From Hepsetus odoe (taxonomy: Eukaryota; Chordata; Actinopteri; Characiformes; Hepsetidae): a DNA stretch of 64,000 bases. The stretch's first letter is position 1. Every line of letters starts with the position of its first letter. The DNA lies in the NCBI GenBank assembly GCA_017165825.1, contig CM029381.1, positions 1,651,563 through 1,715,562 of the forward strand, given 5' to 3'. Both the position numbers and the translations under genes were made by a program. Below the pieces are notes generated by a model. The model was not told the origin of the DNA. It searched no databases and saw only the letters and a program-made list of their open reading frames with translations. This document shows, in pieces, positions 11,862-22,419 of this stretch.

Positions 11862-12899
11862 ATGGAAGGGCAACACATCCTACAGAACATCACCCCAAAG
11901 GTCACCAAGAAGAACAGCTTCTTAATGCTGGCTCTGCTTGGCCTCATTGTTGCGGAAGACTTTGTTAAGAAGGACTTTGTGTGCCCTTGTGAAAACAGCT
12001 TCCGAATAATCTTCTTTACCTTTTACCTGGCGATTCCCACCTTCATCATTTTCTCCATCACGTTCTGCGTGATGTGTGAGCTGGTCAAACAGGAGACCAA
12101 TAAGGAAGCTGAGATCAGAGAGAAGATTAGGCAGTGTTCCTTTGTCCTGAGATGTGCGATTCCCTGTGTCTTCTGGCTGCTCTTGTTCTTCAGTGATGGA
12201 AGATATGTTGCTTGTTTGGTCACGGAGTTAAAGGATGGACACGTGGACAGCAGTCCACTGCCTCTGTGGGAATGGTGCGATAAAAACCGAACCATGACTT
12301 CTAAACAGAAACAGGCAGAGCTTTCATATTATGCATCTAAGGTGAGTGTTTTCCAGTTAAACCATGATGTGAGATTCTGGGGAACCACTTCTCCAGAAGT
12401 TCCTCCATTGTTCCAGAGCAGATCTAGATCACTTTGACTGTGAGCAGTAGTAAACACTAAGCCTGTACTCCTCTAAAGTCCATCAGATGAACTGAGGAGC
12501 TGCAAATCCTGTAAATGTGAAATGTAAATGTTGCCAAAAACAAAAGTTGAACTTGTTGAATGTGTTCTGAGTAGTGCGTAATGGTTCTGCTGACATGAAA
12601 CAGAATTTGGTTCCAAAAAGACAAAACTAGATTTTAAGTAAACGTCCCCCTTTTGACCGGCTGTGGGACTTTATTCAGGACTCGACCCTTCAAACCTCTC
12701 GTTTCTTTTCTTCCAGATCGTAGGTTTCAGTGCCCTTTTCATCACATCATTTGTACTGCTGGTTTACAAATGCTGGAACGACCGCAAACCCAGCAACCCA
12801 GAGGTCAGTTCTCCAACCACACCTTGTATTAAAGTCCAACCAGTTGGCCTCACCATAAAACCTTCTTTTCACAGAATGTGGAACAAAGACAGCCACTAA
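11862..12899 (+). CDS. CALHM-family channel protein, short form
   Basis: Calcium homeostasis modulators are large-pore plasma-membrane channels with four transmembrane helices. Exon 1 (11862-12341, 160 codons) ends at a GTGAGT donor. Exon 2 (12717-12899) follows a pyrimidine-rich acceptor in phase 0 and ends in TAA, giving 220 residues. Hydrophobic segments lie at about residues 18-36, 45-70, 94-112 and 161-180. The CALHM signature is the Cys-Pro-Cys pair (C41, C43) plus two loop-2 cysteines (C118 in DGRYVACLV, C139 in LWEWCDKN), the expected two-disulfide set. N142 (NRT) is a possible glycosylation site. Known CALHMs are about 310-350 residues, so the C-terminal cytosolic domain is nearly absent. 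An alternative end exists: removing 12804-12874 (GT...AG, 71 nt) gives a 202-residue protein stopping at 12914-12916. The paralog (CALHM5/6-like or other) is not resolved. Confidence 0.8.
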
Positions 12900-12916
12900 A
12901 GCGACAAAATGTCTAA

Positions 12917-13484
12917 GACATCTGTTGCCGATTACTATCTCTGCATGGACACAAGATCCAGAACAGAAAACATTGAACAGGAACCCAGCAGATGAAGACA
13001 GAAAACATCTCAAGCAGAAGGAAAACTCCTTCCTTCAATCATTGTCTCTCTCTGAAATCTTTCTTCCCATAAACAGATCCGATCAGGTGTTTGAGCTGCT
13101 GTTCATGGGATTTACTGTAAGAAAGTAATTTTTATCTCCATCTTCAAGCTGTTTTAATCTGATTCTGGAGTTCCTTCTCTCCCTTCTTTCTGCTGAACGA
13201 CCCATTGTATAATTTCTGTAAAAACTGCTTTGTAAAATTTACAGTTTGTTCTCAGATCTTTGTGTAAATGTGAAATTCTGAAGGGCTGAACATGTACTTT
13301 CACATGGAGCTGAACTCAGTGTTGAACTCGTGGTTGGTCTGAAACAAACAGGATGTGGTTGGTGTGAGCAACAGAACAGTCACATGCAAACAAAGAAATA
13401 AACAAAGAAATAACTTTTGCACGGACCACTTTTTAATGTGTTCTTGTTAGATTTTTCCCAATTTGTTCAATTCAATCAATAAAC
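12917..13484 (+). other. Likely 3' UTR of the CALHM-like gene
   Basis: Non-coding DNA after both candidate stop codons. AATAAA occurs at 13397-13402 and 13479-13484, giving reasonable 3' ends about 0.5-0.6 kb downstream. Confidence 0.45.
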
Positions 13485-14069
13485 AGCAATTCTGGAGACA
13501 CTGAGGTGAAGTGTGTCTCTATGGAAGGTGTGTTTCTCTTTCTCATGCAGGCAAAGCACCCACACGAACGCTGTTATTTACGTGTGGTAATCACAGTGTT
13601 GGCCCCTAACGAGTGCCCCGTGTTGGGCGCTTCTTCATGCTGCCCTCATTCATGAGTTTAAATTAGAGCTCAGTTTAGACAAGGTGATTAAAGGTCAGAT
13701 TATTTTATATATAAGAAAAAGGCTGATAGAAGATCTACAAACATCACTTGGACGGAAGACATGGACATGTAGTTTAGGTGACAGGACATCCTTGAGTATT
13801 TCATCATATTTGGTCCATTTTGCAGGGAATTCCTATACTGGACCCCACCTGCCCTGGACAAAAAACCCCAGAACTGCACAATACCTGCCAGAGATCGGCA
13901 CCAGGGGTGACTTATATACTTATATACACCATTATATACTGGCACTGATGGTGCTGGTTCTCAATCTGGAATCTGTTTCAAAAACTGGTACCAAAAAGTG
14001 AAACTGGGTCCATATTTAGCTTCTTTACAGCTGGAGCTGTGAGGCTTGCCTTGCTAAAACTACAATCAA
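13485..14069. other. Intergenic DNA, nothing recognised
   Basis: No gene or named repeat was seen. Open frames here (13684-14001 plus, 13700-13945 minus) overlap each other and have no recognisable product. Confidence 0.5.
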
Positions 14070-14170
14070 CAGACATCTAAACCCAGTTCCTCCAGCTCTT
14101 CATTAAGGTTGAGCAGACACAGTAGGACACAATTGTACCATCACTACAAACTTCAACTAAAGTTCATGAA
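14070..14170 (+). repeat. Dispersed repeat X, partial copy
   Basis: The block tcctccagctcttcattaag followed by gttgagca and later ctacaaacttcaactaaagt matches 45320-45545 and the reverse complement of 60905-61115. This is the shortest of the three copies in the window. Confidence 0.55.
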
Positions 14171-14541
14171 GCTGAAGAGACACACAGGAGCATGTTCTTC
14201 ATGCAGTTTTACAGTAAGTCTTTCTGGAAAAGTTTGAGAACATTATTGATTGTTAGTCACCTAACCCAGCCACCAGGGATGCACAAGCCAGTGTATTTCT
14301 TCGTGCCGGTCCCAAGCCCGGATGAATGGTGAGGGTTACGTCAGGAAGGGCATCCAGTGTAAAACTTTGCCAAATCAATATGCGGACAACGATACAGAAT
14401 TCCATACCGGATCGGTCGAGGCCCGGGTTAACAACGACCGCCACCAGTGCTGTTAGCCTACAGGGTGCTGGTGGAAACTGGGCTACTGTTGGCCAAAGAA
14501 GAAGAAGAAGAAGAGAAGGAAGGCATGTCGAGATGGAGAAG

Positions 14542-17478
14542 GAGAGAAAGAAGGAGAGGAGAGTGGAAGTGAGAGTAGGGACTTTGAATGTTGGCAGCAT
14601 ACATTTACATTTACATTTACGGCATTTAGCAGGCGCTCTTATCCAGAGCGACTTACATGTCCTAATTACAGGGACAGTCCCCCTGGAGCAATTCAGGATT
14701 AAGGGTCTTGCTCAGGGACCCAGTGGTGGTAGTGCTAGAGGTGGGATTCGAACCTGGGACCTCTGGAACCATAGGCAAGTATCCTACCACTGGACCACCG
14801 CCACCCTATAACTGGTAAAGGTAGAGAATTAGCTAGATATAATGGAGAGAAGGAAGGTTGACATTTTGTGTGTGAGAGACTAGATGGAAGGGTAGTAAGA
14901 CCAGGTGTATTGGAGGAGGGTTTAAATTATTTTACCATGGTGTGGATAGAAGGAGGAATGGAGTAGGTGTTATCCTGAAGGAAGAGTATGTGGAGAGTGT
15001 TTTGGAAGTGAAGAGGGTGTCCGGGAGGGTGATGAGTTTGAAGCTGGAAGTTGAAGGTGTGATAATGAATGTTGTTAGTGCTTATGCTCCACAAGTTGGT
15101 TGTAAGATGGAAGAGAAGGAAAAATTCTGGAGTGAGTTAGATGAAGTGATAGAGAGTGTACCCAGGGGAGAGAGAGTGATGATTGGTGCAGATTTTAATG
15201 GTCATGTTGGTGAAGGGAACAGAGGTGATGAGGAGGTGATGGGTAGGCATGGTGTCAAGGAGAGGAATGCTGAAGGTCAGATGGTTGTAGATTTTGCAAA
15301 AAGGATTGAAATGGCTGTAGTTAATACTTATTTTAAGAAGAGGGAGGAGCACAGGGTGACATATAAGAGTGGAGGAAGATGCTCACAGGTGGATTATATT
15401 CTTTACAGGAGGGTCAGTCTGAAAGAGATCGGAGACTGCAAAGTAGTGACAGGGGAGTGTGTAGCTAAACAGCATAGGATGGTGGTCTGTAGGATGACCT
15501 TGGAGGTCAAGAAGAAGAGGAAAGTGAGGGCAGAGTCAAGGATCAAGTGGTGGAAGCTGAAGGAGGAGGACTGTAAGGTGGAGTTAATACGGGCACTGGG
15601 AGGTGTTGAAGAGCTACTGGATTGCTGGGAAACTGCTGCAGAAGTGATCAGGCAGATGGCTAGAAATGTACTTGGTGTGACATCTGGAAGGAAGAAGGAG
15701 GATAAGGAAACCTGGTGGTGGAACCAAGAAGTCCAGGAGTGTATTCAAAAGAAGAGGGAGGCGAAGAAGACATGGGACAGTCAGAGAGATGAAGAAAGTA
15801 GACAGGTGTACAAGGAGATGAACCGCAGGGCGAAGAAAGCAGTGGTGAAGGCCAAAGATAAGGTGTTTGCTGAATTGTATGAGAGGTTGGACAGTAAAGA
15901 GGGAGAAAAGGACCTTTACCGATTGGCGAGACAGAGAGACAGATCTGGGAAAGATGTGCAGCAGGTCAGGGCGAGATAGAGATGGAAACGTACTCACAGG
16001 TGAACTGAGCGTGTTGAGCAGATGGAAGGAATACTTTGAGGGGCAGATGAATGAAGAAAATAAGAGAGAGAGAGGATTGAATGGTGTGAGGATAGTGAAC
16101 CAGGAATTGCAGCAAATAAACAAGATGGAAGTAAGGGCAGCGATGAAGAGGATGAAGAATGGAAAGGCTGTTGGACCGGATGACATACCAGTGGAAGCAT
16201 GGAGGTGTTTAGGGGAGATGGCAGTTGAGTTTCTGACCAGATTGTTAAACACAATCTTGGCAAGTGAGGAGATGCCTGAGGAGTGGAGACGAAGTGTACT
16301 GGTAACGATCTTCAAGAAGAAGGGTGATGCACAGAGCTGTAGTAACTATAGAGGGATAGAGTTGATCAGCCACACCATGAAGTTATGGGAAAGAGTAGTG
16401 GAAGCCAGGAGCTGCATTGTGCCTTTGTGGATTTGGAGAAAGCATATGACAGGGTGCCTGGAGAGGAGTTGTGGTTTTGTATGAGGAAGTCTGGTGTTAC
16501 AGAGTATATGTACAGAGTATATGTATATACTCTCATATACTCTGGTGTTACAGAGTATATGAGAGTAGTTCAGGATATGTATGATGGCAGTGTAACAGTG
16601 GTGAGATCTACAGTGGGAATGACGGATGCATTTAAGGTAGAGGTTGGATTAAGGATCAGTGCTGAGCCCATTCTTGTTTGCAATAGTAATGGACAGATTG
16701 ACGGACGAGGTTAGACAGGAGTCTCCGTGGACGATGATGTTTGCTGATGATATTGTGATCTGCAGTGAGAGTAGGGAGCAGCTTGAGGAGAACCTGGAGA
16801 GATGATCTGCTCTGGAGAGCAGAGGAATGAAAGTGAGTAGGGCAAAGACAGAATACATGAGTGTGAATGAAAGGGAGGAAAGTGGCGTGGTTAGGATGCA
16901 GGGAGTGGAGGTAACAAAGGTGGAGGAGTTTAAATACTTGGGATCAACGTAGTGTAACGGCGAGTGTGGAAGAGAGGTGAAGAAGAGAGTGCAGGCTGGT
17001 TGGAATGGGTGGAGAAGAGTGGCTGGAGTGATTTGTGAGTGGTAACATACCAGCTAGAGTAAAAGGGAAGGTTTACAGGACAGTAGTGAGACCAGCTATG
17101 TTGTATGGGTTGGAGACGGTGGCACTGATGAAAAGGCAGGAGGTGTCAGAGTTAAAGATGCTGAGATTTTCGTTGGGTGTGACGAGGATGGACAGGATTA
17201 GAAATGAGTATATGAGAGGGACAGATCAGGTTAGACGTCTTGCAGACAAAGTTAGAGAAGCAAGGTTGCGTTGGTTTGGACATGTCCAGAGGAGAGACGA
17301 GGATTATATTGGAAGGAGGATGTTGAAGATGGAGCTGCCAGGAAAGAGGAGAAGAGGAAGACCAAAGAGGAGGTTTATGGATGTGGTGAGCGAGGACATG
17401 CAGGTGGTCGGTTTGAAGCAGGAAGATGCAGAGGACAGGAAGAAATGGAAACAGTTGATCCGCTGTGGCGACCCCTAA
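14542..17478 (+). pseudogene. RTE endonuclease/reverse transcriptase ORF, broken
   Basis: The apurinic-like endonuclease domain is readable in 14942-15979: SAYAPQVG, then VMIGADFNGHVG with the DFNGH core, and SQVDYILYRR near its end. The first endonuclease residues (VGTLNVGS) lie before the nested SINE and are separated from the rest by it. The reverse transcriptase continues in other frames: AVGPDDIPVEAW at about 16160, FVDLEKAYDRVPGEEL at about 16420, and the catalytic FADDIVIC at about 16738. The C-terminal part, at 17035-17478, ends KQLIRCGDP. A frameshift at about 15979, a deletion near 16395 and a local duplication at 16495-16570 inactivate it. Confidence 0.85.
14602..14808 (-). mobile_element. 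tRNA-Glu-like SINE (family 2) nested in the LINE
   Basis: Read on the minus strand, the right end gives a head resembling tRNA-Glu (GGCGGTGGTCCAGTGGTAGG) and a B box within CCCAGGTTCGAATCCCACCT. The left end is the 3' part, catttacatttacggcattt with the 'gacttacatgtcctaatta' block. It interrupts the LINE endonuclease coding region. Confidence 0.85.
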
Positions 17479-17972
17479 AAGAAAAAGCCGAAAGAAAAAG
17501 AAGAAGAAGAAGATTGATCGTTAGTCACCTGTTTACCTCCTCTAGTGAGGAGAACATAGAGTCCAGTTCTGGAAAAAATAATAAGGGACAGTTTGTTAAC
17601 AGCAGCCGCTGATGTTCCACTGGCTGCTCTTCATTCAGCTGCTTTTCTAGACATGGAGTTTAGAAAGACACATACAGTTATCTCAGGGGGACACTGAGGG
17701 TCCTCCAAACTCTGAATGGATCAGAAGGACTCAGTGGACTCAGAAGAGGCACAAGGACAGTTCTTTCCAGCACTACAGGTCAAACATCAGGCTCAGACTG
17801 AACATTGAGCACTTAGGCCCAGTTTTTACTACAATGCCCTTAAAGCAACTGGGTTCAATTTAAGTTTATCCCTCATTTGGTGTCAGAATCAAAGTCCATG
17901 TCTGAATATGACCTGCGTTAACTCTTTGATCTTAATTTACTTATGGTGTTGATAAGAGAGGCCTCAAGAGAG

Positions 17973-18110
17973 CTCAGAGTGTTAGTACAGATGTTCAGCA
18001 CTGGACAGCTCCAAGTGTTAGTACAGATGTTCAGTACTGGACAGTTCCGAGTGTTAGAACAGCTGGTCAGCACTGGACAGCTCCGAGTGTTAGAACAGCT
18101 GGTCAGTGTA
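17973..18110 (+). repeat. 36-bp tandem repeat, about 3.7 units
   Basis: The unit starts gtgttagtacagatgttcag and continues with cactggacagctccaa, repeating with few changes at 36-bp steps. The period is a multiple of three, so a frame stays open across it, but no gene is suggested. Confidence 0.85.
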
Positions 18111-18119
18111 TTGTATTCT

Positions 18120-18352
18120 GCTCCCTGTGGAAGAGAGGTGAAGAACAGAGTACAGGCTGGTTGGAATGGGTGGAGAAGAGTTTTATAGGACGGTAATGAG
18201 ACTTGCTATGTTACATAGGTTGGCGACGGTGATGAAAAGACAGGCAGTGCCTTAGGTGTCAGGCTTGCTGAGATGTGCGTCAGGTGGGACGATGATGGAC
18301 AGGATTAGGGACAAGTATATTAGAGAGACAGCTCAAGTTGGACAGTCTGACC
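18120..18352 (+). mobile_element. RTE LINE fragment
   Basis: Similar to about 16960-17240 of the larger copy: 'tgtggaagagaggtgaagaa', 'gtacaggctggttggaatgg' and 'gatggacaggattaggga' recur in order, with internal losses. Confidence 0.7.
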
Positions 18353-18898
18353 CATGGAGAGCCTCACAGTGCCAAAGTGCATTAAGGCAAAGAAACAGCT
18401 TGTCCTCAGTTCAGTGACCACAGTGACTGAGGTCCATCTGGGACTTTACTCCCTTAATCAGGACCCCACAGGACCAGCAGTGGGCTCATGTTTATTCATG
18501 TCTATACACCTCCTGAATAAACTATAATAATACTCTTATACTATTAATACGATTCACGTTACGTTACTGGTTTTAATGTTGTGGCTGATTGGTCTATAAC
18601 TTGAGTAGGACTTTCTGTTCGTAAACTAATGCCACCATTTTGAAACAGCGGAAAACACCCAGAGGAGGTAAACAAAGGGTACAGCGATTAAACTGCAGTG
18701 ATCAGTGCCTTCAGTCGCAAGTTCCAGCTCTTAAAAAAGAACAAGCTGACAAAAGGAAGATGCTTGAGCTTTTTTTAATTTCATCGTAATCAGTGAGTCG
18801 CCGGTCAGGCAAGAAAATCAAGGCAAACAGAAAACTGAACAATTCTCACCAGACACAAAGTAAAAGAACCCTTTCACTGGGTTAACCAGGCCTCTCTT

Positions 18899-21800
18899 TT
18901 ATGCCATCATTTTATCGATCCACCTCTTGATGGGTTTGGCGCAGATGTCGACAAAAATGAATTTGTCGTCACATGCGTTGTGCCCGGTGACAAGGACCCC
19001 ATACAGCATGTCTACCTCTTCCTCCTTGGTCCAAAAAATGAAGGATGATTTTGAAACCATTTCTTTCTTCATGAGGCCTGAACCAGAATCACCCTGTTTA
19101 TATGGAGAGGAGAAAGAGGAGAGAAAGATTATATCAGTCCATCTGCAAGCTGGCAGCAACATGTCCTGCAGCAGAGCCACAGCTGAGTTTTCTGGATCTC
19201 AATGACTGTGAATCATCTCTTGTTTACTTGACCGGTTGCAGACACAGTTCAACCAGTCTCAAGGATGGAGCTTCATGAACTTTGGCCGATTGATCCTAAG
19301 ACCCACTGGAGTTGTTGGGCTGCTGAGCTTCTGATCCTAACCAGGGATCATCATTCATAAGGCCAAAGGTGAAGTAATGGGTTCAAACACACAATCACCC
19401 ACTAGGGGGCAGTATAGCACTCCAGTTCACCTGGAGATCCCATAGGAAACCGTAGGAACAGAAAGGACAGACCCTGGACTTTCTCGCTGTGAGCCGACAG
19501 CTCATCTAAAGACACTGGACGATGTGGACACTCTTGTCTCTTTCCTAAACTTTGTGACTAATATATGATTGCATTAGACTTTCTGCCTTTATTCAACCAT
19601 TAGAGGATGTCCAGCATGGGAAAATCTCCACTTTGGCAAAAAACAACTCCTTATATTGAAAGTTGTGTCGAGGTCAAGGCTTCAGGAGTCACACTGAGCT
19701 TTGTTTGGTGCTCCCATACCGCGTTGATTTAAAACTAATTAAAGTAAATATAAATACATTTTACTGCGATGGGCTGGCGACCTGTCCAGGGTGTGTCCCC
19801 CGTCCTTCTGACTGACTGACTGACTAAATACATTTTATCATTAGTTGGGTTAAATGTTTACAAGAAGACGGAAGATGTCCGAAAGGTTTAATGTGTTTAA
19901 GTGTGACATCAGTTTAATTTCAAAAAGCTTCATGGGGTTTATGATTTTTAGATCAACCTCCTCGACCATCTGCTGCTCTTCCCTCAAACCCCTGATGGTC
20001 TTAAGTGGAGTGGTATTGTTAAACTCCGACCTCACCAGACCTCCTACTTTAATAGGCTTGATCTCGGGTTTGAGGGCAAACTGTAAAGTTCTCCACAGTG
20101 ACAGGAACAGACCCACACTGGAAGGACATGTACAGAGACGTCGTCACCATCGTACCAGCAGTGTAGACAGGGGTTAGTCCACATATGGCTAGATGTCCTC
20201 ACCTTGCAGGCTTTAATTTCGGTGCCATCGATTGCTCCTCCACAGTAGATGTACCTTTGGTTCTCAAACCCGGTGCCGGACAGATCTCCACAGTGGCTCT
20301 TCTCGAGGACTTTGACTTTCAGGCACATCAGGTCTTTCACACCCGGACCTGAAAGACAAGATTTTTCAGTGACCCATGTGCGGACACACCCAGGGACCTT
20401 CTACTGCTCAGGGTGTCTCTCACCTCCCTCAGCAGTGGTGGCACCACGGCCAGAAACCTGCAGCTCGTCCCCGTCACTGGGAGCCATGCAGTCCCCGGCC
20501 GGCAGCGCAGCAGGAGGGATATTTTTGACGGCCTCGGGAAGCTTCACCAACATGATCAGCTCTTCTGACTGACTCTTGGCATAGATCAAGACATCCTTTT
20601 TCTTAATTTGCAACTGCTTCTTCACAGCCATCTTCGGATGACCCCCAAGCTCCACTTTCAACGTGCTGTGAAGAAAAGTTGGGTTGTGTCATTTTCTCTT
20701 AGTCTGGGGACAGGGAGACTTATGGGTGTCTAACTGAGCTACAAGCCTCATGTTCTAGCTATTAACTGAGTACTAGCTCATCATTATTGAGTAGATGTTT
20801 TGTCTATTTTGTGGTAAAATTAAGTTGAGTTTATTCTACTAAAATGCTAAAAAAAAATACAACTAAAAGAGGTTCTAGATATTGAACTAGAATGCAGTAA
20901 AAACACCTCCAAAAAGACCTGGACTATCAAAACGGTTCTGTTAAAGAAGGCTTTCTGTGCTTTTACTGATCTGACAGTAAAATGTGCCGTGATTAGGCCT
21001 CCACCACCTCACATCGTTTTCCAGCGATGAGATTATTTACAGTTGAAATCATTTCAATGGAACTGAAGCTTGACCATCAAATTATCACAGATCATAAAAC
21101 AGTGGTCTGGTTTTTAGTCACTAGGCCTCATAATCCGAAAGGCCATGGGTTTGAATCTCAGACCGGTAGGTTACCCTGAGGTTCCCTTGAGCAAGGTACC
21201 GTCCCCATCACTGCTCCCTGGGTGCTGGATATGTCTGCCCCCTGCTGGACGGTGTGTGTGTTAAATGCAGAGGATGTATTTCGCTGTGGTTCACTGTGTG
21301 GTTCTCCCTTAAGCAGTAGGTTAGAGGGCACCGACCCGTCTCTGCCTCCGTAGCAGTGGGACGCGGTGATCACCCACTCCCGGTGGATCAGTGTCCCCCC
21401 GCAGGTCATCCTGGTCCCGTTACGAAACTCGTAAACGACCCGGGCGTGATAGAGACGATCGGTACTGCGGCACATTGTCCCAGACACCAAACGCTTATCA
21501 ACATCGGAGGACAACACCCCTGGAGAAAAGAATACATAAATAAACAGACGTTTCCAGTTTCTACATGTCTGAAGAAAGCTCGTTGTGTCTTATCGTCTTT
21601 TATATCAGTCTGGTTCCGTTCTGCAGTCTGCAGCACATCTATTTGAATCGTTGGCATTTAACCAAAAAACTCTAATCCAGAGCGACTTCCATGTCCTGAG
21701 AACAGGGACAGTCCCCCTGGAGACACTCAGGGTTAAGGGTCTTGCTCAGGGACCAGAGGTGGTAGCTTTTAAATTTTTTAAATCTTGAGATTTCAAAAGT

Positions 21801-22353
21801 AAAAAGTAGCTCATGTGAGAAATGACTGTTCCTGCCCGCTGAGCCTGAAACAGGTCTTGACGTTGGGAACGGGATGGAAAACAAAAATAATGGACTGCTC
21901 TGAGAATGGAAGAAAAGGACGGATATTGGAGCTCAAATGTGGAAAAGAAAAGGACAAAGTCATTAAAGAACTCATTACTCAAATAAAGTACTTGATTTGA
22001 GTACAGAAAGTATTTGTGCTCTGTAACCTTCAACTTCTGATGATATTAAAGCACATTTGGTTCAAAATCATTTGCTTCCTTTTAATGAAACGACCAATGA
22101 AAATGGATCCAGTTTCTGTTTTGAGTCACTTCAATTGGTTACATTTACTCGTTGAAATAAACCACAAATGACCGTGCGATATAACTAGTAATTAAGGTTT
22201 TTTTTGGAAGTCGTTCATTCATTCATGTCTCCTAGAAATGCACTAACTCTGTATCTGACCCTCCAGCTTGAGCAGCTCAGGCTGTAAAAGAAGAGAAGCT
22301 TTTAAAGACTCACCGGCTGCACAAAGCGAGAGCAGCAGAAGAGCCGTGGCCAT
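18899..22353 (-). CDS. Trypsin-fold (S1A) serine protease homolog with atypical triad
   Basis: Five minus-strand exons join in frame: 22353-22314, 21519-21336, 20665-20424, 20348-20203 and 19093-18899 (TAA). They give 268 residues, with phases 1, 2, 1 and 0 and GT-AG sites. A signal peptide (MATALLLLSLCAAG) leads to an activation-like KR-LVSG site. The fold motifs TCGGTLI, WVITASHC and GDSGSG are present, with an N-glycosylation site in RNGT. His57 (SHC) and Ser195 (GDSG) remain. The residue aligned with Asp102 is Leu (SEELIMLVKL, where trypsins have NNDIMLIKL). The residue aligned with Asp189 is Lys (KACKGDSG), and IVGG is LVSG. I infer a secreted protein that is proteolytically weak or dead, perhaps a pseudoprotease. 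An intact reading frame argues it is a real gene. A pseudogene copy lies at 28403-32594. Confidence 0.85.
19768..19812 (+). repeat. Fragment of a common fish interspersed repeat
   Basis: The block gcgatgggctggcgacctgt followed by ccagggtgtgtcccc also occurs at 25267-25300, and a diverged form at 29218-29260. Confidence 0.6.
19846..20092 (-). other. Unassigned open frame inside protease intron 4
   Basis: On the minus strand a pyrimidine-containing acceptor-like site (ctttacag, about 20090) opens a frame of roughly 77 codons ending at about 19850. It contains KPIKVGGLVRSEFNN, VDLKIINPMKLFEIKL and TLNLSDIFRLLVNI. The opposite strand is also open over most of it. I do not recognise a family. It could be an alternative last exon, a nested pseudogene fragment or chance. 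Confidence 0.25.
21108..21318 (+). mobile_element. SINE family 1 copy
   Basis: A diverged head (ttttagtcactaggcctc) and B-box region (gggtttgaatctcag) lead into the family body (taccgtccccatcactgctc) and a shortened end (ttcactgtgtggttctccct). It lies about 20 bp from the donor of protease exon 21336-21519, inside the following intron. Confidence 0.8.
21655..21772 (-). mobile_element. SINE family 2 fragment
   Basis: The 3' and middle parts are present ('ccagagcgacttccatgtcc' and 'gggacagtccccctggagac'), but the tRNA-like head is missing. It lies in intron 1 of protease copy A. Confidence 0.7.
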
Positions 22354-22399
22354 GATGAGGACGTCTTCAGCTCCAGGTGAGCACATCCCAAATACACCG

Positions 22400-22412
22400 G
22401 AGTTTTAAAGGT
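22400..22412 (-). promoter_or_regulatory. TATA-like box upstream of protease copy A
   Basis: On the minus strand CCTTTAAAACTCC lies about 50 nt upstream of the ATG at 22353. The corresponding CTTTAAAAGTC is found at the same place before the pseudogene copy (about 32648-32658), with similar flanks. Conservation between the two copies supports a core promoter role. Confidence 0.5.
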
Positions 22413-22419
22413 GCTCGGC

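Larger units (their letters stand above)
14263..17512 (+). mobile_element. RTE-clade non-LTR retrotransposon, nearly full length, dead
   Basis: This fish RTE-type LINE has a GC-rich 5' region (14275-14500), an endonuclease-reverse transcriptase ORF, and a 3' end of GCGACCCCTAAAAG followed by an AAG-rich tail. It is bounded by an 18-bp target-site duplication with one mismatch: 14245-14262 (attgattgttagtcacct) and 17513-17530 (attgatcgttagtcacct). A family 2 SINE is inserted at 14602-14808. Without it the element is about 3.0 kb, close to RTE size. Assignment to the RTE clade is confident; the exact subfamily (Rex3- or Expander-like) is not. Confidence 0.88.

Noticed and set aside
14326..14811. 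A 161-codon plus-strand frame
   Set aside because: It runs across the LINE 5' region into the nested SINE; no independent gene.
15614..16315. A 233-codon minus-strand frame
   Set aside because: It is the antisense shadow of the LINE coding region.
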